Shown here piece after piece: positions 1-9,303 of a stretch of DNA of 64,000 bases. The stretch's first letter is position 1. Every line of letters begins with the position of its first letter. The DNA comes from Paraburkholderia piptadeniae (GTDB taxonomy: Bacteria > Pseudomonadota > Gammaproteobacteria > Burkholderiales > Burkholderiaceae): NCBI RefSeq assembly GCF_900007165.1, contig NZ_CYGY02000063.1:73941-137940 (forward strand), in the 5' to 3' direction. The position numbers and the translations under genes are program-made. The notes below the pieces were generated by a model that saw only the letters and a list, made by a program, of their open reading frames with translations, searched no databases and was not told the DNA's origin.

Positions 1-145
1 GTCCGGCGTCCCGGCACGCTCACCGTACTACGGCCCTTCGCACATTAACATAAGACACGGGTTGACTGAGGGACCGAATCAAGACCCGGTAGCATTTCCG
101 GAACAAAAGCACTGCCCTGCACGCCCCCTTGATACGCATGCCTGG

Positions 146-892
146 TCATCGAGACTCTTCACTGCGTGCCTCGCCGAAAGCGACTTCCCCAAGCGCGGCG
201 CGGTGTAGTGCCTGTTCGTCAAGAACGAGATAGCGTCCACGATCCTTTCTGATAATCCGGTTTTCGATCAGTACGTTGATTGCGCGTGATACGGTTTCCC
301 GGCTGACGTTCGCCGTTATCGCGATGGCGCGCTGGCTTGGCGGTCTTTCGATCGTTACCATGCCATCATGGCTTACCGTGGTCATGCTTGACAGTACAGC
401 ATAGATGCGTGCACGGGAGCTCGTAACCCCCAGTCTCGAGCGATCATCGAATCCTTGTCGGATTGACTCACATAGCTGACACAGAAGCAAATAGGTGACT
501 TCCACCGATCGTAAGAGAAATCGTTCGGCATGCTCGCGGTCAAGATACCCCACAAGCGCGTCGGAGATTGCCACCACCGAATTGGTTTGCGGGTGACCGT
601 CAATAATGGATGTCAAACCGAAATAATCCCCGGGTTCAATGAAGCCAAGTCCGATTTCGCGACCGTCTTCATTAAGCGAAATCTGCTGTAGGCGGCCAGA
701 AAACAGGAACATCAACGCAAAGCCCGGTTCCCCCCGGTGAATCACCATGTCGCGACGTTTAAACTGTCGGGTTCGGACGTGCGCCGCGATAGCGCGTAGC
801 GCGTTTTCGTCGAGGCTCGATAACAGGCGTTGTCGACGAAGAATATCGATAGAGACGCGATTTTTCGGTTTCGGGCGATCATTGTCGCTCAT
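146..892 (-). CDS. Crp/Fnr-family transcriptional regulator
   Basis: A 248-residue cytoplasmic DNA-binding regulator. Residues about 25-140 read as a cyclic-nucleotide-binding beta-roll, with a PGDYFG stretch near 87-92. Residues about 183-222 form a winged helix-turn-helix whose recognition helix carries SRETVSRAI. No FNR-type N-terminal cysteine cluster is present. The CRP Arg-Ser-Ala contact for cAMP is not obvious after the PGDYFG loop, so the ligand is unknown. Length is normal for the family. It is transcribed leftward, away from the EAL gene, with about 200 bases between them. The family assignment is secure; the regulon cannot be read from the sequence. Confidence 0.92.
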   Translation of the reverse strand: MSDNDRPKPKNRVSIDILRRQRLLSSLDENALRAIAAHVRTRQFKRRDMVIHRGEPGFALMFLFSGRLQQISLNEDGREIGLGFIEPGDYFGLTSIIDGHPQTNSVVAISDALVGYLDREHAERFLLRSVEVTYLLLCQLCESIRQGFDDRSRLGVTSSRARIYAVLSSMTTVSHDGMVTIERPPSQRAIAITANVSRETVSRAINVLIENRIIRKDRGRYLVLDEQALHRAALGEVAFGEARSEESR

Positions 893-1088
893 GATTTTCC
901 TGACCTCGTCGGGTCAGCCAATTGTCTGTTGACGCTGGTCCGGACCTCCGTAAGCCCGGGTCGAACGACGCATGCCACGCGGAAATCTATTGCTGCCCCC
1001 AGCGCATAAGACCTTGCCAAACGTCTCTCTGTCTTCCATTGCCCGTGAGACGGACTGATCCGCGCGTCGGGGGGCTGAGTGTAGCCAA

Positions 1089-2384
1089 TCAGTCTCCTCT
1101 ATCGCGATTGGTAACCGGATGCGTCAAATCGGAACCAAAAATGGGATCGAAGAGGTATCCCTGTACCCATTGGGCGCCACATGCAAGGGAAATTTGCACG
1201 TCTGCCTCGCGCTCTATACCCTCGAGCACAACGTGCGATGCACACAGCCGCGCCAGCTGAACCAGGGATCGCAAGCGCGCTCTCGCGCGGTCTGTCGCGC
1301 GGGCATGGCGCAGATATGAACCATCGACCTTCACCATATCGACACGCAGTTCGGTGAGACTCTTTAAACAGCTATGGCCCGCGCCAACGTCGTCGAGCGC
1401 AACCCGACATCCCAGCAGTCGCAACACCCGAATAAAGTCGCTTAAAGCATCCATGTCGGTAAACAGCGCGCTTTCCGTAATCTCGACGACGAGCCGCCTG
1501 GCTACCTGCGGCTCTCTGGTGAGTCTTTCTATTATCGTCGCCCACCATCCGTCGAGCGTCGCACTCTGAACCGAAACATTACATCCGAGAGAGACATCAG
1601 GGCATGCCCGCAGCGTTTCGATGACGGATGCCACTACCCACTTATCTAGACGGCCAATCAGTCCGAGCCGTTCGAGAACGGGAATCTTGTTGCCGACACT
1701 GACGGGCATTCCATTCTCTGTCGTGCACAGCAGTGCTTCGTAGTATCCGATGATGCCGATGTCGCACGCGCTGCAGACCTTCTCATAACGAAAACACAAT
1801 TCGCCGCGTTCGAGTGCGTCAAACACCTCGTTGGCAGTCTGCATATCTGTCATGTACCCGGCGCGCCAGGTTTTACCACCCATTTGCGCTGCATGAGGTC
1901 CGACCTCGTCAAGATCGAACGGCTCGTCAACATCTGGCGGGATCGAAGCGTCGATTGCCGCGCGGATCATGCCTGTGACGGTTGGTACCGGTTCGTCGCC
2001 GAGTGCCGCGATGACCGATTCGACGATGCTGTTGTCGTCCAGAACATGAGGCACATCATCTGACTCACTATAATCATCTCGGGGCATCACAAAAAAGATA
2101 AGGCCACCGCTGAACGTTACGATTCCAGACTTGCGCATAGAAAATTCACGCGCGCGCTCATGCACAATATGCCTCACGGCCAGCGCAGCGTCCGATCCGT
2201 ACGCGCCTTCGATCTGTGCAAGATTACGGATTGAAGCTACGATACATATCGTTTTTGTATCGCAGCAGTTAACCGACACCGCATTTTCTCTCGTAAACGT
2301 AGTCAAGACCGCCATGGCTTCTTCTGCCGGAGTTAGTAAAGTTAGTTTGTCGCACGGTGGGACGAGATAAAGGTGCTTGCTCAC
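1089..2384 (-). CDS. EAL-domain cyclic-di-GMP phosphodiesterase with degenerate N-terminal domain
   Basis: A 431-residue protein. Residues about 185-415 form an EAL domain, which in this family hydrolyses cyclic-di-GMP to pGpG. The catalytic and metal positions I can see are Glu-Ala-Leu at 216-218, Asn269, Glu301, Asp331-Asp332 in DDVGAG, Lys352, Glu388 and Gln408. The enzyme may therefore be active. Residues about 40-105 resemble a GGDEF fold, but the signature is degenerate (FSGGLIFF), so cyclase activity is unlikely. No membrane segment is visible. The start is GTG, and it overlaps the stop of a small upstream ORF by four bases. The upstream region is cut by an IS630 insertion about 290 bases away, so the native promoter may be lost. 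Confidence 0.88.
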   Translation of the reverse strand: MSKHLYLVPPCDKLTLLTPAEEAMAVLTTFTRENAVSVNCCDTKTICIVASIRNLAQIEGAYGSDAALAVRHIVHERAREFSMRKSGIVTFSGGLIFFVMPRDDYSESDDVPHVLDDNSIVESVIAALGDEPVPTVTGMIRAAIDASIPPDVDEPFDLDEVGPHAAQMGGKTWRAGYMTDMQTANEVFDALERGELCFRYEKVCSACDIGIIGYYEALLCTTENGMPVSVGNKIPVLERLGLIGRLDKWVVASVIETLRACPDVSLGCNVSVQSATLDGWWATIIERLTREPQVARRLVVEITESALFTDMDALSDFIRVLRLLGCRVALDDVGAGHSCLKSLTELRVDMVKVDGSYLRHARATDRARARLRSLVQLARLCASHVVLEGIEREADVQISLACGAQWVQGYLFDPIFGSDLTHPVTNRDRGD

Positions 2385-2680
2385 TCCGGCACCATGGGAA
2401 CCAATGCGCGTTTCGAGACAGGCAACAGCTTATCGCCGAACGCGGTGTTCAAGGCAGGTCGTACCACTTTTTCACGCCGAGCGCTTGAGCGCTCCTTCGC
2501 AAAGAATACGTTACGTCTAATCACATCTAGTCCGTGTATATGCGCTCCTGCTAAAGCCATGATGATGCTTGAGATAGAACGTTGGCCTAGAAAACGTGCG
2601 GTCCTGAAGATAGATACTCGTGCAAAGATCGTGGGACGAATAAAGAGCCCGCGCCACCCAGGTATCGAATGCTTACTCAT
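2381..2680 (-). CDS. Small ORF coupled to the EAL gene, 5' end supplied by the IS630 terminus
   Basis: A 99-residue open frame with no recognised domain and an arginine-rich composition. Its stop overlaps the GTG start of the EAL gene (GTGA), the usual layout of translationally coupled genes. Its apparent ATG lies inside the terminal inverted repeat of the neighbouring IS630 copy, so any original 5' end has been replaced. It may be a truncated former gene or a chance frame. I could not match the sequence to a family. Confidence 0.25.
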   Translation of the reverse strand: MSKHSIPGWRGLFIRPTIFARVSIFRTARFLGQRSISSIIMALAGAHIHGLDVIRRNVFFAKERSSARREKVVRPALNTAFGDKLLPVSKRALVPMVPE

Positions 2681-3742
2681 AGGTTAGTAACTTAGCGGAC
2701 AAGTTTGTGAACTGGACGCCCTTGCCCACGTCGACGCCTCATATGAAAAGAGACGGCAGAGCGTTGGCTCACAATATCCTTGAAGAAATGCGGATCCTGG
2801 CGGTTCAACGTATGGCCAAAGGAGAACATCCGAATGAGGTCGCGGCATCGTTCGGAATGAATCGATCGTGGGCTTACAAGATTCGCGCACAGGCGAGAGA
2901 CAGTGGAGCGCGAGCGTTGCGCTCGACCAAAGGCACGGGCCGACCCCGCAAGCTCACGCATGCTGAGGAGCAGCGTGTGCTGCGATGGATCAACGGCAAG
3001 AATCCGATGCAGTACGGGTTCGATTTCGGTCTGTGGACGCGCAACGTGGTTCGCGAACTGGTGCAACAGGAGTTTGATGTCACGTTGAGTCTGGCGTCGA
3101 TCGGCGCGCTGCTCGCACGCCTGAACCTGACACCGCAAAAGCCACTGCAGCGCGCTTACCAGCGCGATACGTATCCGGCCATTGCCAGACAGGCACGACT
3201 GGAAAACGCGGACATCTTCTTCTGGGACGAATCCGGATTTCGCGCTGATTCGGTGCATGGCGAGACGTGGGCGCAGCGTGGTGAGACACCGGTCGTCGAA
3301 CGTCCTGGTCAGCGGCAAAGCATGAGCGCTGCGTCGGCAGTCAACTCGAAGGGTGCCTTCTGGTTTGCGACGCATGAAGGCGGGCTCTCCGGCGAGCTGT
3401 TTGTGACGCTGATCAAGAAGCTGATGTTCAAACGCAGGAAGGCGGTCCATCTGATCGTCGACGGATTGCCCGCGCATAAGAAAGCCGTCGTCAAAGAGTA
3501 CGTCGCCAGCACCTAGGGCAAATTGACCTTGCACTTCTTGCCTGGTTACGCGCCTGACCTCAATCCGGACGAGTTGGTCTGGAGCCACGTCAAGCGCACC
3601 GGTGTCGCACGACGCCCTTTGCAAAGCGGCGAAAAGATGGGACTGCGGATTCACGAACAGCTTGCAGAAATTGGACGGAACCCAAGGCTCGTGCGCTCGT
3701 TCTTTGGACATCCGTCTGTCTCCTATATTACTGACTTATGAG
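2676..3742 (+). mobile_element. IS630-family insertion sequence, complete ends
   Basis: The ends are imperfect inverted repeats. The left end begins CTCATAGGTTAGTAACTTAG, and the right end read inward begins CTCATAAGTCAGTAATATAG. A TA dinucleotide flanks each side (2674-2675 and 3743-3744), matching the TA target duplication of the IS630/Tc1-mariner group. The element is about 1,067 bp and holds one transposase frame. It lies just upstream of the EAL gene in reverse orientation. Confidence 0.85.
2743..3741 (+). pseudogene. IS630-family transposase with an in-frame amber codon
   Basis: DDE-type transposase. An N-terminal helix-turn-helix is followed by the catalytic Asp of FFWDESGFR, the second Asp of LIVDGLPAHK and the Glu of NPDELVW. 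The frame is interrupted by a single TAG at 3514-3516 and then continues in the same frame to the normal end. A CAG to TAG change would explain it, since family members often have glutamine or a similar residue there. The stop separates the two Asp from the Glu, so the protein is probably inactive unless read through. The ATG at 2743 is preferred over the GTG at 2707. Confidence 0.88.
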
Positions 3743-5639
3743 TAAATAAACTTTGGGCAGGTAAAATGGCCTCGAAATCTTACTGATACAGGCAGGCTAG
3801 GCAAACGCCCGCAACGACAAAGGGAGGTTTTGGTGGCGTTGCGAAGCTTAACGTGACCAGCTGTTTCTGATTGCGGAAGCGAAGCAATTGTAGAGTGAGA
3901 AAAACACACGAGGCTGACGAATTCTGATGCGTGATGGAATAGCGAATTGCTCATTAGATTGTTTGAATCTCGACCGCGCTAGGCACTGTTGTCCAGCCAA
4001 TAGTTAAAATCACATCAATTCAGCCGATATTTAGGAAGCAACGTTCCGCACGTGTACGCCGCTACGACCATTACGGCGTCCGACGGCTCGGCAAACTACG
4101 CAGAGCGAATAAAATCGCCCACCTGCTTCCTGCACAGAAGCGCGGACGCTTTACGCGACGACCATGCACATGCAAATAGCCTTATCACTCGATGCTTAAG
4201 TCGTGGCTGATTTGATAGCAGTGGCCAGTGCATCTCATGGCCAATGAGGAAATGCCGGGAGCTCAGAGTTTGCGGGGTCGAGTCAACGGATAAAGGCACG
4301 CGCCGTGCGGAGATTCGCCCGCACCGTAATTTGCGACCTATTATCAGTTAAGTTTGTGTCGTTTGCATGGAACTCGTCCGCATCGTTGAGCACCCCGCAA
4401 ATACGATCAGCATAAGCATCGGCGTCTCGTAAGTTGAATCTACTCACTGATCGCGCATCGCAACATGCAAGAAGCGCTTCCACCATCTCCTGTGTTGGCA
4501 AGCTACAGCGCGTATAGGCGGCGTCCGGTTGACGTGTTTCATTTTTGTGAGGCCTTCAGGACGTTTACTTATAAACTTAATGTCCACTGGTACATGTGGC
4601 ACTCCATCGACGTTGTTTAAGACGAACGAATCATCACTGCATCTGTGCGTGCGCCGTTTTATATGAGGGAGGAAACTGATGTTTGCAAGGCCGGATTTGA
4701 ATGTGACGCGCGTCTGCTCGAGTTGGCGGCGCGACACTCATTAAAGCCGCTCGCCGACAAACAAGTGCACTCATTTGCGTGACAAGATCGCGTCCGGCTG
4801 AGGCGGCAGTGACCGAGCACAGCGCCGCTTTTCGCCTATGAAGGCTCCCCCATAAGACTTGAACACCATCACCCAAACGTTGAACTTCGCCCGGTTTCAA
4901 GATATTGTTTGCCTGTGGCTGACTCTTGAGTGATCTCAGAAAAATCGTTGGCTTACATGGAGAAAACTCGTCGTTACCGCAGATGTCACTGATATTAGAA
5001 CTAGCGGACTGCCGGGATTTCCATTAGCGCTGCACAACTTCGCCTTACTGCGTTCGAGTCAATTGAGCCTGACACAGTACCAGTCCTGTTCAAAACCAGA
5101 GATTTCCGGCTCCATCTTCGATGGCGGCGTACCCGGCCTTCACTGATGCAGGCGGCGCACTTGAACACACTATTCTCACGCATTCTATGCGCGACGCCTG
5201 ATACGGAGCATCGTGGCTGCAGCGTCGCGGGCGCGATCTGTCGATATAGTCCTGGTGAATGCTGCGGAAGCGATAGACGCACCGGCTTCGGTATCTGTGA
5301 GTTCCGCGATATTCTGAATCGGACAGGCACACTCATTGATCCGGCGTTCGAAACGTATGAGGCCATGCGGCAACGTATGCGATAGGGCGAACGGCCCGGG
5401 GAAGCCGCTTACAGCATTGGTCAGCTTTGGTCGATCGTTCCGCTCTATACTTGCGGTCGTTCCGTCACCCCCGTAGCGGAACGTCTCATTGGTTTTTGGG
5501 CCCCGCACCGGACGTTTCTCTCCGGTGCGGTCTTTTTTAACCAGTGATCGAGAAGTTGCTACGAAAAATTACCTCGTTCTCCGGTGACAGTGATCTGTGC
5601 CACCCTTTCGCGCTTCCACCATCTCCGTCATCAATCTAC
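3743..5639. other. About 1.9 kb without a recognisable gene
   Basis: No frame here shows a family motif, a convincing ribosome site or a sensible length. A 72-residue leftward frame at 4283-4501 starts with TTG and resembles nothing I know. A clear hairpin terminator sits at 5503-5540 without an obvious gene before it. The 16-base string CGCTTCCACCATCTCC occurs at about 4477 and again at about 5610, perhaps scraps of one old element. The stretch looks like decayed DNA between two insertion sequences. Confidence 0.5.
5503..5540 (+). terminator. Rho-independent terminator
   Basis: A perfect 10-bp stem (CCGCACCGGA paired with TCCGGTGCGG) closes an 8-base loop and is followed at once by TCTTTTTT. 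This is a strong intrinsic terminator reading rightward. No intact rightward gene precedes it, so it probably belonged to a gene or small RNA that has decayed. Confidence 0.8.
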
Positions 5640-6125
5640 ATCCTGATAATTTGACGATGTTTCATGTTTCTGCCTTCGCCGCCGGGTAGCTGCGCAACCG
5701 GTCAGTGACGATTTTTCGCGGCAAAGGCGCTGAACGTAGCACGCGTCTGAAAAAGCGTTTGGCTGCAGTCTTGTCGCGATGCTTTTGCAGCAGGACATCG
5801 AGTTCGCTCCCGTGCTCATCGATGGCTCGCCACAGCACCTATGGTTCACCGCGAAGGCTCACGAACATTTCGTCAAGGTGCCATGTCGAACCTGGCTTGC
5901 GCCGCGCATCCCTGGCACGTCGTCCAAAAAGGTGCACCAAATTTGTCGCGCCAGCGGCGAATCGTCTCGTACGTCACGCACAGACCGCGCTCAAACAGCG
6001 GCTCTTCGACGTCCCGCAGGCTCAGGTTGAAGCGGGAAGTACCAGGGACCGCGCAACTGATGACTCCGTAGCGGGAAACCCATGCCCGTGATACAGCGTT
6101 TTCGTCTTCTTCATTCCCCAATCTT
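5640..6125 (-). pseudogene. IS6-family transposase remnant
   Basis: Read leftward, the DNA spells the typical IS6-family order. First comes SLRDVEEPLFERG and then YETIRRWRDKFG (the N-terminal helix-turn-helix region). After a frame change, a degenerate catalytic block resembles LDEMFV and WRAIDEHG, followed by DVLLQKHRDKTAAKRFFRR. The similarity stops near a SYPAAKAE-like segment, so the C-terminal part of the transposase with the last acidic residue is missing. Several frameshifts are needed to read it. It is inactive debris. Confidence 0.75.
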
Positions 6126-6354
6126 AGCCGAACAGCCTCGCCAACGTGACAGAGCCGTCGCTTTAGCTTCGGACTGAAGACATCGTATCGGTTCGCGCCT
6201 GAGGACGAGGTAGCGCGAGCGGCTCAAAACTACGCGAGAGATCAACCATAAGAACCACCTTGCGAGCGGACTTCATGGTCTCGAACGAACGGGAACTGAC
6301 AGATTGAATGCGGTCTGATGCGAAGTGACGCCTTTACTTCGCTGATTGCGAAGT

Positions 6355-6525
6355 GGGGCAATCGTTCGAATGGTGCAAAATCTGGCGGTGATAGTTTGCG
6401 AAACCGCTTGCGGCAAGGCACATCGGCACCGCGATTTTTGCGCAGTCGACGGATTCGTAAGTCACTGAGCAATCGGCGCCTTTCGGAAGAAACCACCAGA
6501 TTTGCACCATTCGAACGATTACCCC
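6355..6525 (+). repeat. Miniature inverted-repeat element, copy 1 (TIME-like)
   Basis: A 171-bp non-coding unit. Its ends are about 35-bp inverted repeats beginning GGGGCAATCGTTCGAATGG on the left and GGGGTAATCGTTCGAATGG on the right, read inward. GGGG ends and repeats of 35-38 bp are typical of Tn3-family elements, and short non-autonomous Tn3 derivatives are known as TIMEs. A second copy lies at 11874-12038 in opposite orientation. The bases right after this copy are AACGT. Confidence 0.8.
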
Positions 6526-6575
6526 AACGTGGCCGAGATCCGGTTTGCCGGCGGCCAGTTTTGTCACGTGCCGCC
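6526..6575 (+). pseudogene. Tn3-family transposase fragment, displaced by inversion
   Basis: Directly after the miniature element the rightward frame reads VAEIRFAGGQF. This fits the part of a DUF4158-type Tn3 transposase that follows its first ~28 residues. Those residues are encoded at 12124-12039 on the other strand. Joining the two pieces through the shared AACGT/ACGTT pentamer restores one frame without a shift. Similarity fades after about 50 bases. Confidence 0.55.
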
Positions 6576-6609
6576 GCTTGTGTTGGCACCACGGCGCCGC
6601 GGCAGTCGC

Positions 6610-8031
6610 TCAACGACGGAACGGCAGTTCCACGTCGTCTGGAATCGGGCACACATACGGCCGACCGCCGCGCCGCTCGAGCAGTTCAGCCTTCGCGCGC
6701 GCGAGCGTGTCCGGCGACGCGAACAGGTCGATCGCGGTCGCCGTCATCGTTTTTGCCCCGAGCACCATGCCCTTGTGCGCGAGCGCAGTCTTGCCTTGCG
6801 CGACCCACTGCCACGAATGCGGCGGCGTGCCGAACGCATAGCAGCTCGTGTGGCATTGCGCAGTGGGCGTGACCCAGCTCACGTCGCCGACGTCGGTCGA
6901 GCCGCAGATCGGGCGCCCCTTGCCTGGCTCATACGGATCGATCCCATCGAACAGAGCCTTTGGATCGCGCCATGCCTGGTTCAGGGAGCGCGACGACGTT
7001 TCGATGTTCTGTGCGGTCAGTGTCTGCTGCTGGTATGCGTCGGCGAGCGCTTCGTCATCCGCATCGAAGCCGGCCGAGCCGATCGCCTGCAGATGGCCGT
7101 ACATGACCTGGTTCAGCACGGCGTTTTCCAGTAGGTTCGAGCAGGCCTTGTCGAACACGATCTCGACCTGGCAGTCTGTCATCAGCGCGGCGCCGCGCGC
7201 GACGTTCTTCACGCGCTCGAACAGTTCCACCGCCTGGTCGTTGCGCGATGCACGCACGAGGTAAAGCACTTCTGCATTCGCCTGCACGACGTTCGGCGAC
7301 AGGCCGCCTGTGTTCGTCACCGCGTAATGCACGCGCGCTTCAGGCAGCATATGTTCGCGCAGGTAGTTGACGCCGACGTTCATCAGCTCGACTGCGTCGA
7401 GCGCGCTGCGGCCGAGATGCGGCGACGCAGCCGCGTGCGACGCGGTGCCCGTGAAGCGGAAATAGGCCTGGATGTTCGCGAGCGAACCGACCGGGAAGAT
7501 GCCGGTGTACACGTGGGGGTGCCACGACAGCGCGGCGTCGAGATCGTCGAACATGCCCGCGCGCGCCATGAAAGTCTTGCCCGACCCACCTTCCTCGGCC
7601 GGGCAGCCGTAGAAGCGGACGGTACCGGGCTGGCCCGTGCGTTCGAGATGCGTCTTCACGGCGGCGGCGGCGAGATGCGAGGCTGTGCCGAGCAGATGGT
7701 GGCCGCAGCCGTGGCCGTTGCCGTTCGCGATCTCGTTGGAAGGGCGGCAGGTGAAGGCGCCGGCTTCCTGGCTGAGACCGGACAGCGCGTCGTATTCGCC
7801 GAGGATGCCGATAATGGGGCCGCCGCCGTTGCCGGCTTCGGCGACGAACGCGGTCGGGATGTCCGCAACGCCGCGCGTCACGCGAAAGCCCGCGGCATCC
7901 AGCATCCGGATATGCAGGTCGGACGACGCAAACTCCTCGTAGCGCAGTTCGGCGAGATTCCAGATCCGGTCGGAAAGCGCGGTGAACTGCGCACGCTGAC
8001 TGTCGATGAAATCGAGAGCAAGTGAAGTCAT
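6610..8031 (-). CDS. M20-family amidohydrolase, AbgB-like
   Basis: A 473-residue cytoplasmic metallohydrolase, about the length of AbgB, the B subunit of p-aminobenzoyl-glutamate hydrolase. Family members cleave amide bonds of N-acyl amino acids. Metal-binding features are visible: the GHGCGHH segment near residues 106-112, PAEEGG near 144-149 and SWHPH near 169-173, with a lid/dimerisation domain in the middle. No AbgA partner is present. It is followed on the same strand, in order of transcription upstream, by a porin and an MHS-type transporter, which suggests uptake and cleavage of an amide-linked substrate. The exact substrate is unknown. Confidence 0.85.
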   Translation of the reverse strand: MTSLALDFIDSQRAQFTALSDRIWNLAELRYEEFASSDLHIRMLDAAGFRVTRGVADIPTAFVAEAGNGGGPIIGILGEYDALSGLSQEAGAFTCRPSNEIANGNGHGCGHHLLGTASHLAAAAVKTHLERTGQPGTVRFYGCPAEEGGSGKTFMARAGMFDDLDAALSWHPHVYTGIFPVGSLANIQAYFRFTGTASHAAASPHLGRSALDAVELMNVGVNYLREHMLPEARVHYAVTNTGGLSPNVVQANAEVLYLVRASRNDQAVELFERVKNVARGAALMTDCQVEIVFDKACSNLLENAVLNQVMYGHLQAIGSAGFDADDEALADAYQQQTLTAQNIETSSRSLNQAWRDPKALFDGIDPYEPGKGRPICGSTDVGDVSWVTPTAQCHTSCYAFGTPPHSWQWVAQGKTALAHKGMVLGAKTMTATAIDLFASPDTLARAKAELLERRGGRPYVCPIPDDVELPFRR

Positions 8032-8060
8032 GAAGTTCTCCTATGAAAAGGCTGGCGCGG

Positions 8061-9122
8061 TCAGAATTTCTGCCGGAGGCCAAGGGCGAAGACGGTGCTG
8101 CTCATGCCGGGCGCGGACACCGGCGCTGAGCCGAACGACAGGGCCGATTGCCCTGTGTTCTTGAAGCCGCCGATCCGCCCGTACACGCCGGTGAGTTTCG
8201 AGAACTGGTAGTCGTAGCCGAGCAGCGCGCCGAGCGCGTGGCTGGCATGGCCGGCGATCACGCGATACGCGAGGTCGGCCCGGATCGCGTGCGGGCCGCG
8301 CTGCCAGATCGCGCCGACCGAATAAACCTGCGCGACGCGCGTGCCAGGTGCGGTGGGGCGCATCAGCGTGTAGGCGAGCGACATGAGCGTCGGGCCGAAC
8401 GCGTACGATGCGCTGGCCATCACCGAGTCGGTGCGCGGGCCGTCGGGCGAGCCGCCCAGCGTCGACGACGTGGCGGCCCAGATCGCGTTGTATGCTCCGC
8501 TCAGTATCAGCGGGCCGCGCGCGAAGTTGGCGACAGCACCCGCGTTGCTCGCGACCGTACTTGCGCCGGCGGCGTTGCGCAATGCATAGAGCACGGTGAT
8601 GTCGAGCCCGCCGTAGGTCGGCGTCTTGTAGCTGATCGCGTTCTCGATGCGTCCCGGCAACGATGCAGCGCCGTGTCCGAGGTCGCCCCCCACGATCGCG
8701 GTGCTCGCGAACGGCGACAACTGGCCGACGAGATAGAACGGGTCGGCCGCTTCGGGCATGATCGCCGGATACTGCTTGCCGAGCTTGATCGTCCCCCAGC
8801 TGACGGAACTGATCGCGATATTGGCTTCGCGGTTGTAGAACGACGTCGCGCTCTGCGGTCGGCCTGACATCAGATCGAAGCCGCTTTCGAGGCGGAAGCT
8901 CACGCGCAGACCGCCGCCGAGATTCTCGCTGCCGATGAAGCCGAAGCGCGACGTCGATGCGCCGCCGCTCATCAGGCCGGCGCTCGTCTGGCTGCCGATG
9001 CGCGCGTACTGCAGGAAGCTGTCGAGCGCGCCGTAGATCTGCACGTTTGCCCGGGCCGGCGGGGTCCACGTGCAGCTTGCCGCGCAATACGCAGCCATCA
9101 GGGTTGAATTGCGCAGGTTCAT
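8061..9122 (-). CDS. Gram-negative outer-membrane porin
   Basis: A beta-barrel porin of the Burkholderia OmpC-like type, about 353 residues. The N-terminus is a somewhat atypical signal sequence ending PPARA before NVQIYGALD, the usual first strand. The protein contains the family GFIGSENLGGGL and FRLESGFD motifs and ends with the terminal Phe (QKF) needed for barrel assembly. I chose the ATG at 9122 because the signal peptide starts there; the frame is open further upstream. It lies between the amidohydrolase and the transporter on the same strand and may serve as the substrate's entry pore. Confidence 0.88.
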   Translation of the reverse strand: MNLRNSTLMAAYCAASCTWTPPARANVQIYGALDSFLQYARIGSQTSAGLMSGGASTSRFGFIGSENLGGGLRVSFRLESGFDLMSGRPQSATSFYNREANIAISSVSWGTIKLGKQYPAIMPEAADPFYLVGQLSPFASTAIVGGDLGHGAASLPGRIENAISYKTPTYGGLDITVLYALRNAAGASTVASNAGAVANFARGPLILSGAYNAIWAATSSTLGGSPDGPRTDSVMASASYAFGPTLMSLAYTLMRPTAPGTRVAQVYSVGAIWQRGPHAIRADLAYRVIAGHASHALGALLGYDYQFSKLTGVYGRIGGFKNTGQSALSFGSAPVSAPGMSSTVFALGLRQKF

Positions 9123-9303
9123 GTCGTTGTGTTGCGATCGTCGGCGCGCAAATCGCGGCCGCGCAGCGGCACGCTCGCGCACGCGTCGACGTCGCGGAGT
9201 CTGTCGGCCTGCGCGGGCAGGCCGGTTCGGGTACGGAGTGGCGCGGGCCGGTGCCGGACCGGGGCCCCGCGTCGTCGGGAAAGGGGACGGCGTCGGGCGT
9301 AGT

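Noticed and set aside
2692..3711. A 339-residue leftward frame over the IS630 copy
   Set aside because: It is antisense to a recognisable transposase and has no motif of its own.
4283..4501. A 72-residue leftward ORF in the gene-free stretch
   Set aside because: TTG start, no clear ribosome site and no recognisable family; not enough to call a gene.
7327..8083. Two 230-250-residue frames over the amidohydrolase
   Set aside because: Both overlap a well-supported M20 gene in other frames and are Arg-rich shadows.
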